Assembly: GCF_000003815.2 (NCBI RefSeq)
Contig: NC_049983.1
Coordinates: 20,620,552-20,684,551 of the forward strand
DNA: 64,000 nt
Direction of reading: 5' to 3'
Source of the DNA: Branchiostoma floridae
Taxonomy: Eukaryota; Chordata; Leptocardii; Amphioxiformes; Branchiostomatidae
The translations under genes and the position numbers were made by a program. The notes below the pieces were generated by a model. That model searched no databases and was not told where the DNA came from. It worked only from the letters and a program-made list of their open reading frames with translations. This document shows positions 20,001 to 33,300 of this stretch, piece after piece. Each line of letters opens with the position of its first letter. Position 1 is the first letter of the stretch.

Positions 20001-23000
20001 GAGATGTGATGCAGAACCACCTGATGCAGATCCTGTCCCTGGTCGCCATGGAGAAACCTGCCTCCACTAGTGCAGAGGACATCAGAGATGAGAAGGTCAA
20101 ACTAACCCTGCATCATGTTACACTATTAATAACATAACCCTACACGATGTTATACTATTAACCTAGCCCTACATCATGTTACACTATCAAGCTAACCCTA
20201 CATCATGTTACACTTATTAATCTAACCCTACATCATGAGACACTATGAATAACACAAGCCAACATGTGTATATCATGAAACACTATTATCTTAACCCTAC
20301 ATCATGATACAGCATAAACCTCTCTTCAATAACAGTCACCTTTTGCAAAGATGATCAGATTACAAGCTACATTAATCATGTTGCTGTGTGTGTTCCTACA
20401 TGAATTATTACAGACATGTCCTTGCATATCTATTGGAATGACTGTATGAATGTTGATATGGATAGGTTCCCATCAACCATATATAGCCTCTTTGCATATG
20501 TTAGATTACTGTAAATGCATTTAAGTTTGCGGGTATTAAATTTTGCGGTAGTGGGGAAAATGACTTTTTACTGTGGTTTTAAGTTCGCAGTAGCACTATG
20601 CACTGTAGTCTCTTACTGCCATGGAAATTTGTTCGTGGTGGTTTAACCACCAACATTAAACCACTGCAAAAGTTTCTGCATTTACAGTATTTATCATCTT
20701 GTAAAGACCATAATATAGTTAGTTAACTCACTAGTTAGGCATCATCATCGTTTCAATTCATCATAGAATGATGCAATGATCTTTGTTTTGCTTGAGCTGA
20801 TTATGTAATTAATCAACATAATCTGAGCTGATTAATATGTCATTATGAAATAATTGTTATCAACACATCAAATGTCTTGATTAGCATATCATCTCAAATG
20901 GTTTAGCATTGTATTAAGCTATTCATTTAGTATGTTTTACTTTATGTTGAGGATATAAGACCATGTGATAACCCTTCAGCACCAAGGACAGAGAAACAGA
21001 CATGGCCATGTAGTTTTGCCTGCATGTTTGACTGACATGGGTTGATCCTGTTGTACAGGTGAAAGTGCTGAAGTGCATGCCTCCCCTGGATCTGGACAAC
21101 GTTGTGGTTGGACAGTACACCGGGGACCCTGAGGGGCAGGGCGATGCCAAAAATGGCTACCTGGATGACCCCACTGTGCCCAAGGGCTCAGTCACCCCCA
21201 CCTTTGCCACAGCTGTGGTGTTTGTGAAGACAGAGAGATGGGACGGGGTTCCTTTCATCATGAAGTGTGGGAAAGGTAGGATGTCCTCAGATTACCACTA
21301 TTAACTTTAATATAGTAATCTCATGATTTCATTCCCCAGCAAAGATATAAGTACACACAACACCACATGTGATGTGTTCTCAATACTAAGCTTTGAATTG
21401 GACAATGCCATTTTCTAGAAGGTTGGTCAAAAACGTTTTCCAGAGGTTGACTGAAAATGCAGGGCAGGGTACTTTAGACACAATTTTTGTGTTGACTACT
21501 CACTTTAAGCTGCACCCAAATTGGTGAATGTTCAGTGGTAACAGGTGCATGAGTCACGTTTGATAGTACTGGTCAGTGCTCTGGTGTATACTCTTTACCA
21601 ACTTTTTGTTCTAAATGGCATTGTTCAAATCCCACCCAGTATTGAGTACACTTTGGGACCGTGCCATGAATTCTGGGGAAAGGAGTTTGATGGTGTGTGA
21701 ATCATTGAAATGGCAGCAAATCTGTATCTGAAAACTGTTGCTCTCAGCAATTCTCATGAATATTGTGTCTATCTCTCCTCATGCAGCTCTAAACGAGAGG
21801 AAGGCAGAAGTGCGGATCCAGTTCAAGGACGTTCCCGGTGACATCTTCGGCGGACAGTGCAAGCGTAACGAGCTGGTGATCCGTGTGCAGCCGCAGGAGG
21901 CTGTGTACTGTAAGATGATGGTGAAGGCACCCGGCATGAACATCAACCCAGAGGAGTCAGAGCTGGACCTGTCATATGGGGCAAGATACAAGGTTTGTAC
22001 ATGGTCCCTTGTCTCGCCTTTTCTGTGTACTTGTTTTATCTAACAGTAACACTGTTATAAACCCATGTGGAGAAGGTGTAGGGAAGAAAAAGAGTTAAAA
22101 GGGGAGGTCCTGGAAAAAGTTTAATATGGAGCTTAAATGCATCAAAATCGCTTCTGCAGTATCTCTGATAAAGTAACATGAAAGAGTGCATATGTAATTT
22201 TGCAGTGTTAGTAGCATGTTCAGTTACTGTTGTGTTTTGTATGTTTTATTCATTCTTGGTGACTGTTGTGTTTTGTGTTGTTGATACGTCTGACTGTATT
22301 CTATTTCTGTCCTGTACAGGGGGTGAAGATGCCTGATGCATATGAGCGACTCATCCTGGATGTGTTCTGTGGCGCACAACTCCACTTTGTCAGAAGGTAC
22401 TCTATCATGTCCAGCAATATCTGAGATTTTTTTTTTCTTTTCTTAATGGAATGATTCTGCTGTACTATATCATGTTGCTACCTTCACCAAGAATATTATA
22501 TTTTGGGGTGCTTGTCTGTGTGTGTGTGTGTGTGTGTCTGTCTGTATCTTTATGATATTTTGGTGTTTTGGTAATTGTTTGAAAAATGAAGAAATGATTA
22601 CATTATGGGGTCCCTGGCAGCTTTCCATGGTACTGCAACAGGACTTCCTTTTTCAAAATCTTGTGTTCTGGACTTGTATGGTAATAATTTATTGATGTTA
22701 GATAGTTTGGATCTGCTTGACGTGAGTCTACTTGTGTTTTATAGTGATGAACTGCGAGAGGCCTGGAGGATTTTTACACCACTGCTTCACAAACTAGAGA
22801 AGGAAAAGATCAAGCCTGCACCTTACAAGTATGGCAGGTGAGTTGGCTCTTTTGAAATGGCTCCTGCTGGTGTACTGATGCTGTTGAGCAATTTTGGTTG
22901 CTGAGTGGATTTTATCAATGCCCTTCCCAAGGTCTCCCCTTCCCCACAAGTGCAAAGCAAAAAACATTGGTTGGTTAAGACAGTTGGTCACTTAGGCTTA

Positions 23001-23495
23001 GGTCACATTTCCAAACCAGGGCCCTGTCGGATAGCTTTCGGGAGCACAAAATGCCCAAATAAGATTCATGGGCATGATTTGTGCACATTTCTAGGGATAC
23101 ATTTCAATTTTTTGTTTCTTAAAACATCCTGGCCAGGCTGCGGTTTGGAAATGGGACCTAAGCCTCAGCAGAGGTCCTATGAAGTTGGATGTGGCATGTT
23201 ACTGGAGATGGTTGTCTGTGCCAGATGTACCAAGCTGTAGGATTGGAATCCTACAAAAGCACATCCACTTTCAATAACAAACAAAAAAGCACAATTTTTT
23301 GTGTACTAGAACTACATTGTAAACCTTGCTTGAACTACACTGGTACCTTAAATGTGTATAATGCATGATAACAGATACTAAGCTGTCTTGTTTACTGATT
23401 TTCCCAGCCGAGGCCCCCAGGAATCTGACGACCTTGCCAGGAGGTTTGGCTTCATTTTCTCAGGCACCTACAAGTGGACCAAGCCCCAGCTGTGA
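14025..23495 (+). CDS. G6PD: Glucose-6-phosphate 1-dehydrogenase
   Basis: Twelve exons: 14025-14342, 15554-15591, 15986-16094, 16437-16654, 18808-18966, 19293-19418, 20002-20095, 21059-21275, 21787-21992, 22320-22396, 22745-22837 and 23408-23495. Joined length is 1743 bp, 580 aa. The enzyme oxidises glucose-6-phosphate with NADP+ in the first step of the pentose phosphate pathway, giving NADPH. GASGDLAKKK (residues 104-113) is the NADP Rossmann motif and is split by intron 1. RIDHYLGKE (264-272) is the substrate site, and H329 in MQNHLMQ matches the catalytic His. The end is TYKWTKPQL. Alignment to human G6PD is nearly collinear with a constant offset of 66. ATG 14025 has an in-frame TGA at 13986-13988 upstream. 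A second in-frame ATG at 14220 (residue 66) would give 515 aa, the human length. The 65-residue extension starts [11 protein letters not shown], a strong N-myristoylation pattern. Confidence 0.96.
14465..14804. mobile_element. hAT-type MITE in G6PD intron 1
   Basis: 340 bp. The left end is CAGGGGTCTAGCCAGC and the complement of the right end is CAGGGCTTTAGCCAGC; both then show TTCCGTCA. A perfect 8-bp duplication, ATCTGACC, flanks it at 14457-14464 and 14805-14812. CAGGG tips and 8-bp duplications are typical of hAT transposons. No transposase is present, so it is non-autonomous. Confidence 0.88.
15070..15230. repeat. Repeated CCGGATATATCCGGGC-like motif in G6PD intron 1
   Basis: Two copies of an ATATCCGGGCxTGGCA segment (near 15152 and 15191) with internal self-complementarity (CCGGATATATCCGG). 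Probably a short decayed mobile element. Confidence 0.4.
20098..20320. repeat. Minisatellite in G6PD intron 7, next to the exon 7 donor
   Basis: Around seven imperfect units of about 32 bp with the core CTAACCCTACATCATGTTACAC. The array starts 3 bases after the exon 7 splice donor (exon ends at 20095), so array length changes would alter sequence immediately beside the splice site. Confidence 0.75.
20509..20687. mobile_element. TA-flanked MITE in G6PD intron 7
   Basis: Inverted ends CTGTAAATGCA and the complement of TGCATTTACAG, with TA outside each end (20507-20508, 20688-20689). A sibling copy with the same internal TTTGCGG and ACTGTGGTTTTAAGTT blocks is at 44041-44200. Confidence 0.72.
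22517..22536. repeat. (TG)n microsatellite in G6PD intron 10
   Basis: About ten TG units followed by (TGTC)n-like sequence. Confidence 0.8.
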
Positions 23496-23532
23496 ACAGA
23501 TCAGGAGGAGGAACTTCCATGAAGTGAAGACA

Positions 23533-23669
23533 TACTCTCCAGGCAGAGGTTTGGCTCCGGCTGTTTTATGCGTCCGCTGGCCAGCGGATATGAAGAAAAT
23601 GGAACAAAATAGAATGCCTAACAAAAATATGTCAAAAACAGATATTGTCAAACCTCTGTTTTGATAGTA
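23533..23669. mobile_element. Decayed MITE copy in the G6PD 3' UTR
   Basis: Starts TACTCTCCAGGCAGAGGTT, continues GGCTCCGGCTGTTTT as in the element at 1478-1658, and ends CAAACCTCTGTTTTGATAGTA. It begins 37 bp after the G6PD stop codon. I see no matching 9-bp duplication. Confidence 0.68.
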
Positions 23670-26600
23670 TGCATGTAGAAGACACACACAGCAGCTTACA
23701 GTGATGCTGCAATTTCAACTCCGTCAGTTGATCCATTCATTGTGTATGTTTAGACTGAAGAGCCCTTCTATAAGAATAGATGTTACTTTTTTCCAATAGT
23801 CCAAGTATCCCAACAATTATTTGGTTATTACTTTAAAATTTATGGAATTGTGTATACATTATACCAGAATATACCTTTTCATTTTTGCCATTTGATATGC
23901 TACTGGTGGCAGCTTTAAGAAGATCCTGGTAGCATCTTCTATGTTACTTCTAACGCATATCATTGCTACTTGTATAACCTTTCTATTTTCTATATTGTTT
24001 GTTATGCTAAGATTATGCTTTTTATACGCTAAATGTACACTGCAATGCCTTGGATCACTCACATAACATCATGCTTTCATGATCACTATGCACAAATTGA
24101 TTTTACTGTCTGCAGTCTTTCAATACACATAAATATTGTGTTAAAGGTACAAAATGTTAAATATGTTTTCCATCATAATGTAATTGGTATTGGGCTCAAT
24201 CTGAATCCATGGTGTTCCTTTTTGTACGAATGGATGTATGTAACAGTTTCAAATTGACAAAAAAGTATGAGCAAATTTGTAATATACATTTTGCACTGTA
24301 CACTACAACTCTTATTTTCAACTTCATATGATATAAGACATTAAGTGTAGACGCTAAGTACACTGCAGTAAATGTTCAAAGTAACACAGAAGAAAGTGTA
24401 GCTCTTTGTCAACTAATATAACATCTTTGAAGTGTATGGATGTTATGTGCCATCAGCTGCTACTTCTGTACTACTACAGTAACTATAATGTCAGAATGTA
24501 TGTTCAACCTAACAGAATACAGGTGGAAAATCTTTCTGTATTTCAAGCTGTGTTTAAAGTATTACACTGGCAAAACTAGTTCTCTATCAACTGAACACAA
24601 TGCAATTACAAAGACACACAAAAAGACATAAAACAATTACTTTCATTTTCATTTCAATCTCCATAATCAGACCTATCAAGTGATGTGATGATACAAAACA
24701 TGTCAGAACTCCTATCCATCCCGAGAGTGTAAAAAAACTCTCTTCTGTTCTTCCAAACATAATCAGCATTACTCTACATGACAGATTTATTACATGAAGA
24801 GCTGGTCAACACTACAAGCTGGAAAACCTTTACCTGGCCTTTGGAACTATATAAACATACAAAGCATCTACATATACCTTATGTACCTAGCATGCGGAAA
24901 TACCCTGTTGGGCAGTCTTCCGTGTGATCTGATCAATGAACATTCATTTAGCTGAAACAGCATTTGTTGTTGTTTTGTCAATGGTTGTCCAATCTGAACA
25001 GTTTCTGAGATAATTGGAATAGATACATTTGTATTCTTGTATCTTTGCCCTGGTTACTGCATATAGCACTAACATTATAGATACAACACAAAACATATCA
25101 CTCTTGCATTGAAACGTTAGGATATAACTCAAATTATTACACTTAGGTTACTACTCAGTAGTACATAACAATGATCCAGTTAAATATATTATAATATCTT
25201 TAGATGCAAATTATCATATAAACACCAACACACCGTAAGCTTTACAGCAAGAGAGCAATAACAGCAGTTGCAATTATATAGAGAAAGAACCAATTTCAAC
25301 CAAAGCAAAACATACATGTTCCAATTCTCTTGCACTGATAATTCAACATTGCATTGGAGTTGCATGTGTTTCAAAATACAATCAGACACTTGTCTTTCTA
25401 TCTTTAATCAAGAATGCTATTTTGCCTGAAAAAATCAGTGCTGAATGTGAGCAGAGTAGATAAACCATGTATAATTAACACATTTTCAGGTCTACAACAA
25501 TACAATGCAGCGATATCAGATGCATTACCCAACACTATTTCAAGCAATTTTACACAATATATTCCTTGATGTTAAAAAGTTGGTGACAGAAATTACTTAT
25601 TGAACATGAACTGCAGTCAATGTCTTCTACTCACGAAAACATTTGACTTCCTGTGCCGACTGTGGAATAAAGTGTGAAATATACTGCAGCATGTCCCACA
25701 TGACGTTACATACAAAACAGAAACATTGCCTTCATGACGTTGGCAGCAAGACGGTGCATCCCACAGAACTTGCAAAGTACAGTCCAAGATTGATTGCCAA
25801 AATGTCTGTTATATCAGTTTTAAAGCTCACAAATAGAACCCATGTAGTCTATACACTAGCATTTGCCTGACATGTACATGTATCAAAAGCCACATACCAT
25901 CATAATTTGTCATCCTCTGACATCCTTGACACCAAGGAGGTTACATGGGCTCATATAACCTTGGGAATTGCACATACTAAACATTTCAGACAATCAAGCA
26001 TCAACTGCACAACTTAAGGCCACAAATGCCCCCTTTCCATCATACATGGCACTGCAGGCAGCAACTGAGGTTGCAATGCAGCACCTTTAAAAGCAGCAGT
26101 AACATGGCCTGAGATGTGACAATCAACAGTGAAATTATTGGTTTGAAAATGCTACAGGGGTAATGACACCATGGTTGTCAAAAAAGGACACTAAAAAGTA
26201 ATGGGAAAGCGATGTGGGAAATACTATTTTGTAGCCAACACAACTAACGTTACTGGTGACTGTGCTGGCTACATGTGAGACTGCTTCCTATCTGGCATGA
26301 CGTGGGTAATTTCACTGGGAATCAGACAAATCTATTTTTGACTACACAGTAGACAGTAATAGAGAAAGTTTAATCCTATCAAATATGACAATTTTTCCTT
26401 ATTCTAAAGATTTAAAAAGCTAATAAAAGCATGAATTATTCCCAAAGTATTTATCATGTGGAAAAGGTGTTGATTCACTGACAGATGTGTCATCATAACA
26501 TTGGATACATTTTATTACTATCTAGGCTATCTAAAACAATTCGTAATTTTGTATATGGACAGAAAAACTGTTATATTTATGAGCAGGATGTAAATATCCT

Positions 26601-27391
26601 ATCACCCAGTCAGTACATCTTCAGGTTTTATGAAAACCAGCCATGTTCAGTATAAGCTGTTATCAGACTTGTCGGCAACATGCAATTACTCTACATACTG
26701 GTGCTCCTGTTGGAAGACCTGGTCAGTAGGGTCTGGAAGATACCCCCGATCATCAGGTAATTTGCAGACCAGCTTTGTTTGGTCCTCCTGACACATGACA
26801 CCATTGTCCATGTCATCTCTACAACTCCTTGCACAGTTTGGAATTGCAACACGAAAGCCTGCAGCTGGCATACCCGACCTCATTGCACAAGCAAATTGCG
26901 TGGAATCTAGATATCTAGGGAATGTTACCTTTGTGATGTAACAAGAATGTGTCAAGCTTTGAAAGCAAAAGTCTCCACTATTAAATATGCAGGGATTTTA
27001 GAACCTCTTTTGCAGAGGCGATACAGGTAATAGAAGATTTGATTATCTCTATAAGGCTGATTGTACTAGCAGCAATTTCTTATTATAGCAACTGTCTCTA
27101 ACCATGTAAGAAATAGCTAACTATTCTCCATAGAATGTCGTGCTCTTAAATCTTCTTTGCCTTTGGATAATAACAGTTTTGCCTGTTCAAAAGAAGTGGT
27201 TAATAAATTCTGTGATATACTATATTCAGAAAAGCTTTATCCTGCATAGGATACATCTAGGCTATGCTAAACCTACATAATCTCAAAGACATACATTGTT
27301 ACAATGGAAACAATAGTCTTAATTGGCTGCACCCTGGTGCCACCTATTCCAGACTCTGCTATTGGCTACTTGCATACTAATCCCTGATTGG
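23670..27391. other. Convergent intergenic/3' UTR region between G6PD and CERK
   Basis: A/T-rich, no supported coding exon on either strand. It must hold the 3' UTRs and poly(A) sites of both genes. Complement-strand AATAAA candidates for CERK lie near 26509 and 24786; a plus-strand AATAAA is near 25665. I cannot choose between them. Confidence 0.45.
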
Positions 27392-30300
27392 TCAGGCACA
27401 AAAGCATCCCACTGGCCAGCAGGAGGACTGCTTTGTCTCCTCGATCCCTCGGGCAAACAGCTTGATCAGCTGGCAATGGACTCTGCAAGAATAACAAGAC
27501 AGTATTACTATTAGGTACACTGCTATTTCTGCATTACAAGTAATCTTAGGTTCCTCAGTTTTTGGCCCATGCAAAGGGGGTGGCTTCGTGACGGGATTGA
27601 GGTTTCCTTTCCATCACTACTAAGACTGACCAGTAAAACTTTGTACCAACCCCAACCCCACCCCACCCTGCTTTACATCTAGCTGCGCGACATCCCTGCA
27701 ACTTCTAGCACAGCTAGTTTTTCTTGTTTGTCTGGTGCAGGCATAAACATCTATCTTTGTAAAGTTACTCAGACACTTAAGAAATCTGTACTACATGTGC
27801 TGCAATCATGTGCTGTTAAGCTTTTCCAATATCAGTGGATTACAGTGACAATAGGCAAAATTACTCAATCAGTGTCACTGGTGCGTCAGACAGAACTCAC
27901 TTGACATCGATTGCTGGCTGGTCGATGATTTCTCCGTCACAGTTCCACACACTGTTGCGCCGTGTGTTGCGTCGGTAGTTCCGCCTGGACAACACGCCTG
28001 CCTCCTCATCCTCCACCATATCATCTTCCGTTTCTTCAATAATGACCGGTCGGAACTTGAACTCTCGGACTCTGTAGACCTCTATGAAGCTATGATTGAA
28101 CTGCAAGACATAAACCACAGCTTTAATGACATATCTTAGTTTTGGATGTTACTCTACATCTTATGCAACGAGCTTAGAGTACCAAACATGTAATAAATTG
28201 GGACTGAAGGTGAGTTAATCAGCATTTTTAAAGAAACGAAGACCTCAAAGTGAGTGCTAAGCAGAAAAAGCAGCATATACCACTTTTCAATGTATAACGT
28301 GGCCAGTATTACGGTACATCCAACAACCTTTAAAATAAAAAGCGACTACTCTATCCCTTATGCCATTGCACAAGCTTCAGCACTACAGTACTGATTGAGA
28401 TATAGTATACATCGAGTCGCGTTCGTATCGCGTTTCTGTCGCGTCGATTACGCGTCACCGTCGCGACAGAATTTTATTGGAGTCGCGTTACAGTTAAACT
28501 CTGACGCGTTCGGGTTTACCAGACGCAGAGTTAATGAGATGGGGTCAAATTTCATGTTTGTTTTACCAGCCTTTAAAACAATGGGGACCTGACACCTTGA
28601 AGGATGTCATGTGGTGACGGCTCCACCTGTCTCTTTCGTGCTACCCTCTGCGAGGAAAACATAGCGGGGGACGAGAAGCGGGATAGTGGGGCGGGTTAAC
28701 TTCGGGCGCCGATGGGGTGAGGGATCGGGCCGGTAGCAAGTCGGGCGCGCCGACTCACGGGGTCTGCAATGCCACAAAAGAACTTGCAAATCTTGCCACC
28801 ATCGGCGTACCATAATACGTGTCGGTATTTTAGTGCATAAAAGTGTGGGATATGCTTATTTTCTTCCATAATTTGGGCTGGGGGGGGAGCATTCTGCAAG
28901 ACGACAAAATGCTATCTAAAACGGTCGGGAGACTTGTGTTTCACGTTGGACTCTTCTCGGTGCACGTCGCAAATGGGTGTGCTTGGTGAGCTCACGAGAC
29001 TCGCCGCAATGTTCGGTGACAAGATGAATATTTCCTTACGGGGAGGAAAGACAACAGAGTCATTTTTCGCGCGAAATAACAAAATTATGTGAAAACATCG
29101 TACATAATTGATTAAATTTGCTAAACCAGGGCATGGGATAAAAAAAATTGGATCCATGCCTTTGTAAATGTACATTTTTAGTATCAGTTTATCCAAATTA
29201 TGAATTCTTTTAGAATTTAGAGATCGTTTCTACTCGGACATGACAGACATCCGGCGCGGTAGTGCTGTCAAAATTGATTGATTTAGTCGCCGCCGGCCTG
29301 GCACATATGATACTAGATCAAAGGACCGCCGCCCACTACAACTTGGATGTAGCGAACTTCTGACGTTCTGTACTGGAATGCATTCCCACGATTTAGGGGA
29401 CGTTCTTATAGTGACAGCTGGGGACAATCTTATAAAGAAATGTCAAATAATTTCTTTTTTCAACAGATAAGTAATTTGGCCAGCTTCCTTGGAACATATA
29501 GCAACATCTAACAACCGTTATGGAATATCTAAGTTGGTATTCATTTTTACTTCAATGAACTTTAACGAGAACAATCACCCCATACGAGACGTTTCCCCCA
29601 TGTTATAATAGGATGTTCCAATAGTTACTGGTACCGGCTACGCTCAGTTCTCGAAGTTTTTACAGCGGGCGGCGTACTAGTAAGTTTTCGGTGCTAGATG
29701 TGGTGTAGCATTGTGGTGAAAGTCTTGATTTGGTGACGTGTTTTGAGACGTTGTTAGAGAGCCGGAAAACACCGCCACAGAAGTACAAGTTTTGTTGATC
29801 GATTGGTAAAATTTCATTCAAACAGTACCTGACTCAAGTATGACCAAGGACTTTGGCACAAAGCAATACCACCGACTCAAGAACGGGGTGTGGGTGTGTG
29901 GTCATAATGTAGTATTCCCACTACAAATGGATCGCTACGTGCGAAGTACTCAATGAGTATTAAATAGATCTGTGAACTATTTCAAACATGTATGGTTCGC
30001 GTAACTGGACTACTTGTACGCATAAATTGACTACATATATATATGTATGTAATATGAATAAAGGATATTGTCATAAGTTGCTAAATTAGTATTTCTAGAT
30101 AAATAGGTTTTCGGCTTTTCCTGGAAACACCGCTGCTCGTCGAGGGCGCAACTCGACATGAAGACCTACTTTGGATAAAGGGATCCAGGTTTCCATCCGT
30201 TAGCTTCCTTGGCACAATGATGATCGTCGAGGGTGCAGCTCCGCCAACAAGACCTACCTGTTCCTGACGGAGCTCTGGGGACAGAACATCGCTGATGGCC

Positions 30301-33300
30301 GCTCCTGGTCGTCGGACAGTCGACCGACGAAACCAATACAGGGCACTCTTTCAACCTTATGTGTTTTTAATGTAACGTTATTTATTATTTTAATCGTATT
30401 TTGTCTGTTCAAATGTTGTCATAACTAACCGTTCCTGTTCAAAGTTGTGTTGACAAAACTAACATTACATCTACTTCTACTATGTATTTAGACATAGTTA
30501 GCTATATTTCTAAGTCAGAATAAAGGGATTCGGGTTTCCATCCGTTAGCTTCCTTGGCACAATGATGGTCGTCGAGGGTGCAGCTCCGCCTACAAGACCT
30601 ACCTGTTCCTGACAGAGCTCTGGGGACGGAGCATCGCTGACGGCCGTTCCTGGTCGCCTTACAGTTCTGAAGGATTTGGACTATGAAATGAATACACTGC
30701 GAGAGAACTTATATAGATATGTGGACTATTTCAAACATGAATGCCGGTTCACATGAATGAACTATTAGTACGCATGAATTGACGTATATAATTACGTATA
30801 AAAGTATGAAATATAACAAATAAATTTATAAATATATTTTCCTTGAAACACTACTGCTCGTCGTGGGTGAAACTCAGCATGAAGACCTACCTGTTCCTGA
30901 CGGAGCTCTTGGGTCGAAACATCGCCATTGGACACTCCTGGTCGTTCGGGCAGTCGACCAGGCATATTCCAAGCTTATGTGTTGTTGAATTTATTTAATA
31001 ATTTATTAAGCGTGCTTTCAGGTCTGCTACTTGTTCGGAGCTCCGTTCGCCTTACTGGTTTAACTAACATTTACTTCTAGTTCATTGCGTATCTGTTAAA
31101 AGTTGCTTTGGCGTAACTAACATTTCTTCTACTATGTAAAATTTCTAACACGTTTTACTAAGTGTTAATGTTATGGACTGTTCATTGCCTTTGAAATATG
31201 AAAGGTAAGTTTATAACAGTTTTATCGATCATCATTCGGCAGCTACTACACCTAGCCGGATCGACCATGACGACCAAATGTTGAAAATACGGTAAGTGTG
31301 TCTATCTGTGTATGAAGGAACTTGATAAACTTTGAATATTGAGGCACGTTAAAACACATTACAGAACTGTTTCTCGCTACTCAGATTATCCACGCCCTTC
31401 GATTTTGCCACGAACTTAACTGTAGATTTTGATTGCCGAGGTCTCCTACTACTTGCGCTAGAAAAGGTCGACAATATATCGCACATTCTGTCAACACAAA
31501 TGTGACCACGTCTTAATGTAATATGATACATAATATATGCACACCGTGTGTCATTAATGTAGCAAACATGTCTGCATGAAACCTTAGACTCGCATGAAGT
31601 GCGGGTGCGCCACTTGATTAGGATTGACAGGCTTTGTCTTTGAAGTCCACGCCGCTGGCCCGACGTGACAATGTGTAATCGCTTGGCGCATCATAACATT
31701 TACGGAAAATTTCTCATTGCTTGCTCAAATAGAAACAGGACAAAACAAAACTGGCGGACTAGTGAGGATTCGGTTCAAAATGTGTCATGACTTTGCACTG
31801 AACGGACAGTCTGGAATAAAAAGGGATTTGCCGTGTACTTTGAAGTTTGAGAGCCAACCAGGGGTCACCATATCAGTTTCCGGCTTTACCATGCTTGCAG
31901 GAGACTTTTTGGCCTCTTAGTGACAAATTTGTGGCATTTTGTGGGTTCTTACTCAAGAGCCATTGGCGTAGAATGGAGTATTCACTTTCACTGCAACAGA
32001 TCGTCAACGTTGACATGGCTTGGAAAGCAACAAGTGTTACAGCGGGCCTCGACGGAGATTTACGCACGGTCAAAAATTACATGCAATACGATGTCGAACT
32101 CATAAACTTACGTCCGAAGCTAGAGGGCCTCACACACTCACACCCTCCGTTACATATGTTAACACCCCTTGTCTGTAATTTTAGAAGGTAAAAGAAGTAA
32201 CGATAGATGAACATTGCATGTAGATATAAAGCAACGGTAAGGACCAGGGTCAGTCCAATTTTTGCTACAATTCCACCGGCATCAGAACAATTGTATCGCG
32301 CACTCACACGCACAAACCAATGAGGTTTTATCTTGATAAAACTCCTTGCACAAACGTACAAAACGTTCATTTATTTTTATCGCAGCGATGTTTACTTCAT
32401 ACTTGCCATCAAACCCCCAAAGTTTTGACAAAATGCTGCACGTTCTGGTCCTCAAACAAACTGTAACGATACGTGTCATAATTTGTTACGATGTGTGCAC
32501 GCAACGTTCCAAGTTTCAATCGGTTTCCGTGGCAGTTTTGCGGAGCTGTAAGGTATTGTATTTGGGACCTCCGAGATATTTCGCTACTTGACACCGCCGC
32601 TCGCTGTAGCGCGGAAGTCCGGCCCCGCTCGCAGTAGCGCGGAAGCCCGGCCCCGCTCGCTGTAGCGCGGAAGTCCGGCCCCGCTCGCTGTAGCGCGGAA
32701 GTCCGGCCCCGCTCGCTGTAGCGCGGATGCACGGGCTAGTCTATGCGAAAACAAGTTATGATTTCCAACACAGACAAATACAGAATTTATGCTGGATAAC
32801 CACCGCTGCAACAGTTGTAATTTTGCTGACCAAGCCGTAAATTTCAAACATTCCAGTTGTACCTAACGGCAGGCCATGAAGTTGTTTATGTTCCGCCCAG
32901 CACGGGGCGGATTAGTGCTCCTCCCAAGTGTCTTTGATGTAACCGCCGCCTGCATATGAATGGCCGGGACAGTCGCGACAGGGAAAAACTCTGACGCGTT
33001 CTGGTCGGTGGCGGCGCTAAACTATAACGCGACTCGCACGCGACAGTAACGCGTTCGTATCGCGTTTGCGTTTGTCAGAGTTGCATACTATGTCGCAATC
33101 AGTACTGTATGTAGATGTTACAGTGAAGAATGGAGAACTAACCCTGTCGGAGTCGGTGAGATGCTTGAGGAGGTGCCCCAGGAACCTGTATCTGGGCGTG
33201 GCGTGGATCAGGATCAGGTCTGTGCAGCCGTCCGCCAGGTGGGCAGATGGAGACACGCCCTTCGGAGTCTTCTTACAGGCACAGGAGTTGGTGGCTGCGT

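Larger units (their letters stand above)
28551..32980. other. Segment of CERK intron 10 between CpG-rich partners
   Basis: No exon of CERK is missing between 28101 and 33142, so this is intron. It differs from its surroundings by high CpG (28600-28780), tandem blocks (29960-30965) and a minisatellite (32598-32726). It may be one inserted element, but I found no transposase. Confidence 0.35.

Noticed and set aside
26686-26955. Minus-strand 89-codon frame downstream of CERK
   Set aside because: The CERK stop at 27392 is well supported by homology; this frame has no recognised relatives and lies in the likely 3' UTR.
32409-32847. Minus-strand open frames rich in Ala, Arg and Gly
   Set aside because: They are translations of the 29-bp minisatellite in changing frames.
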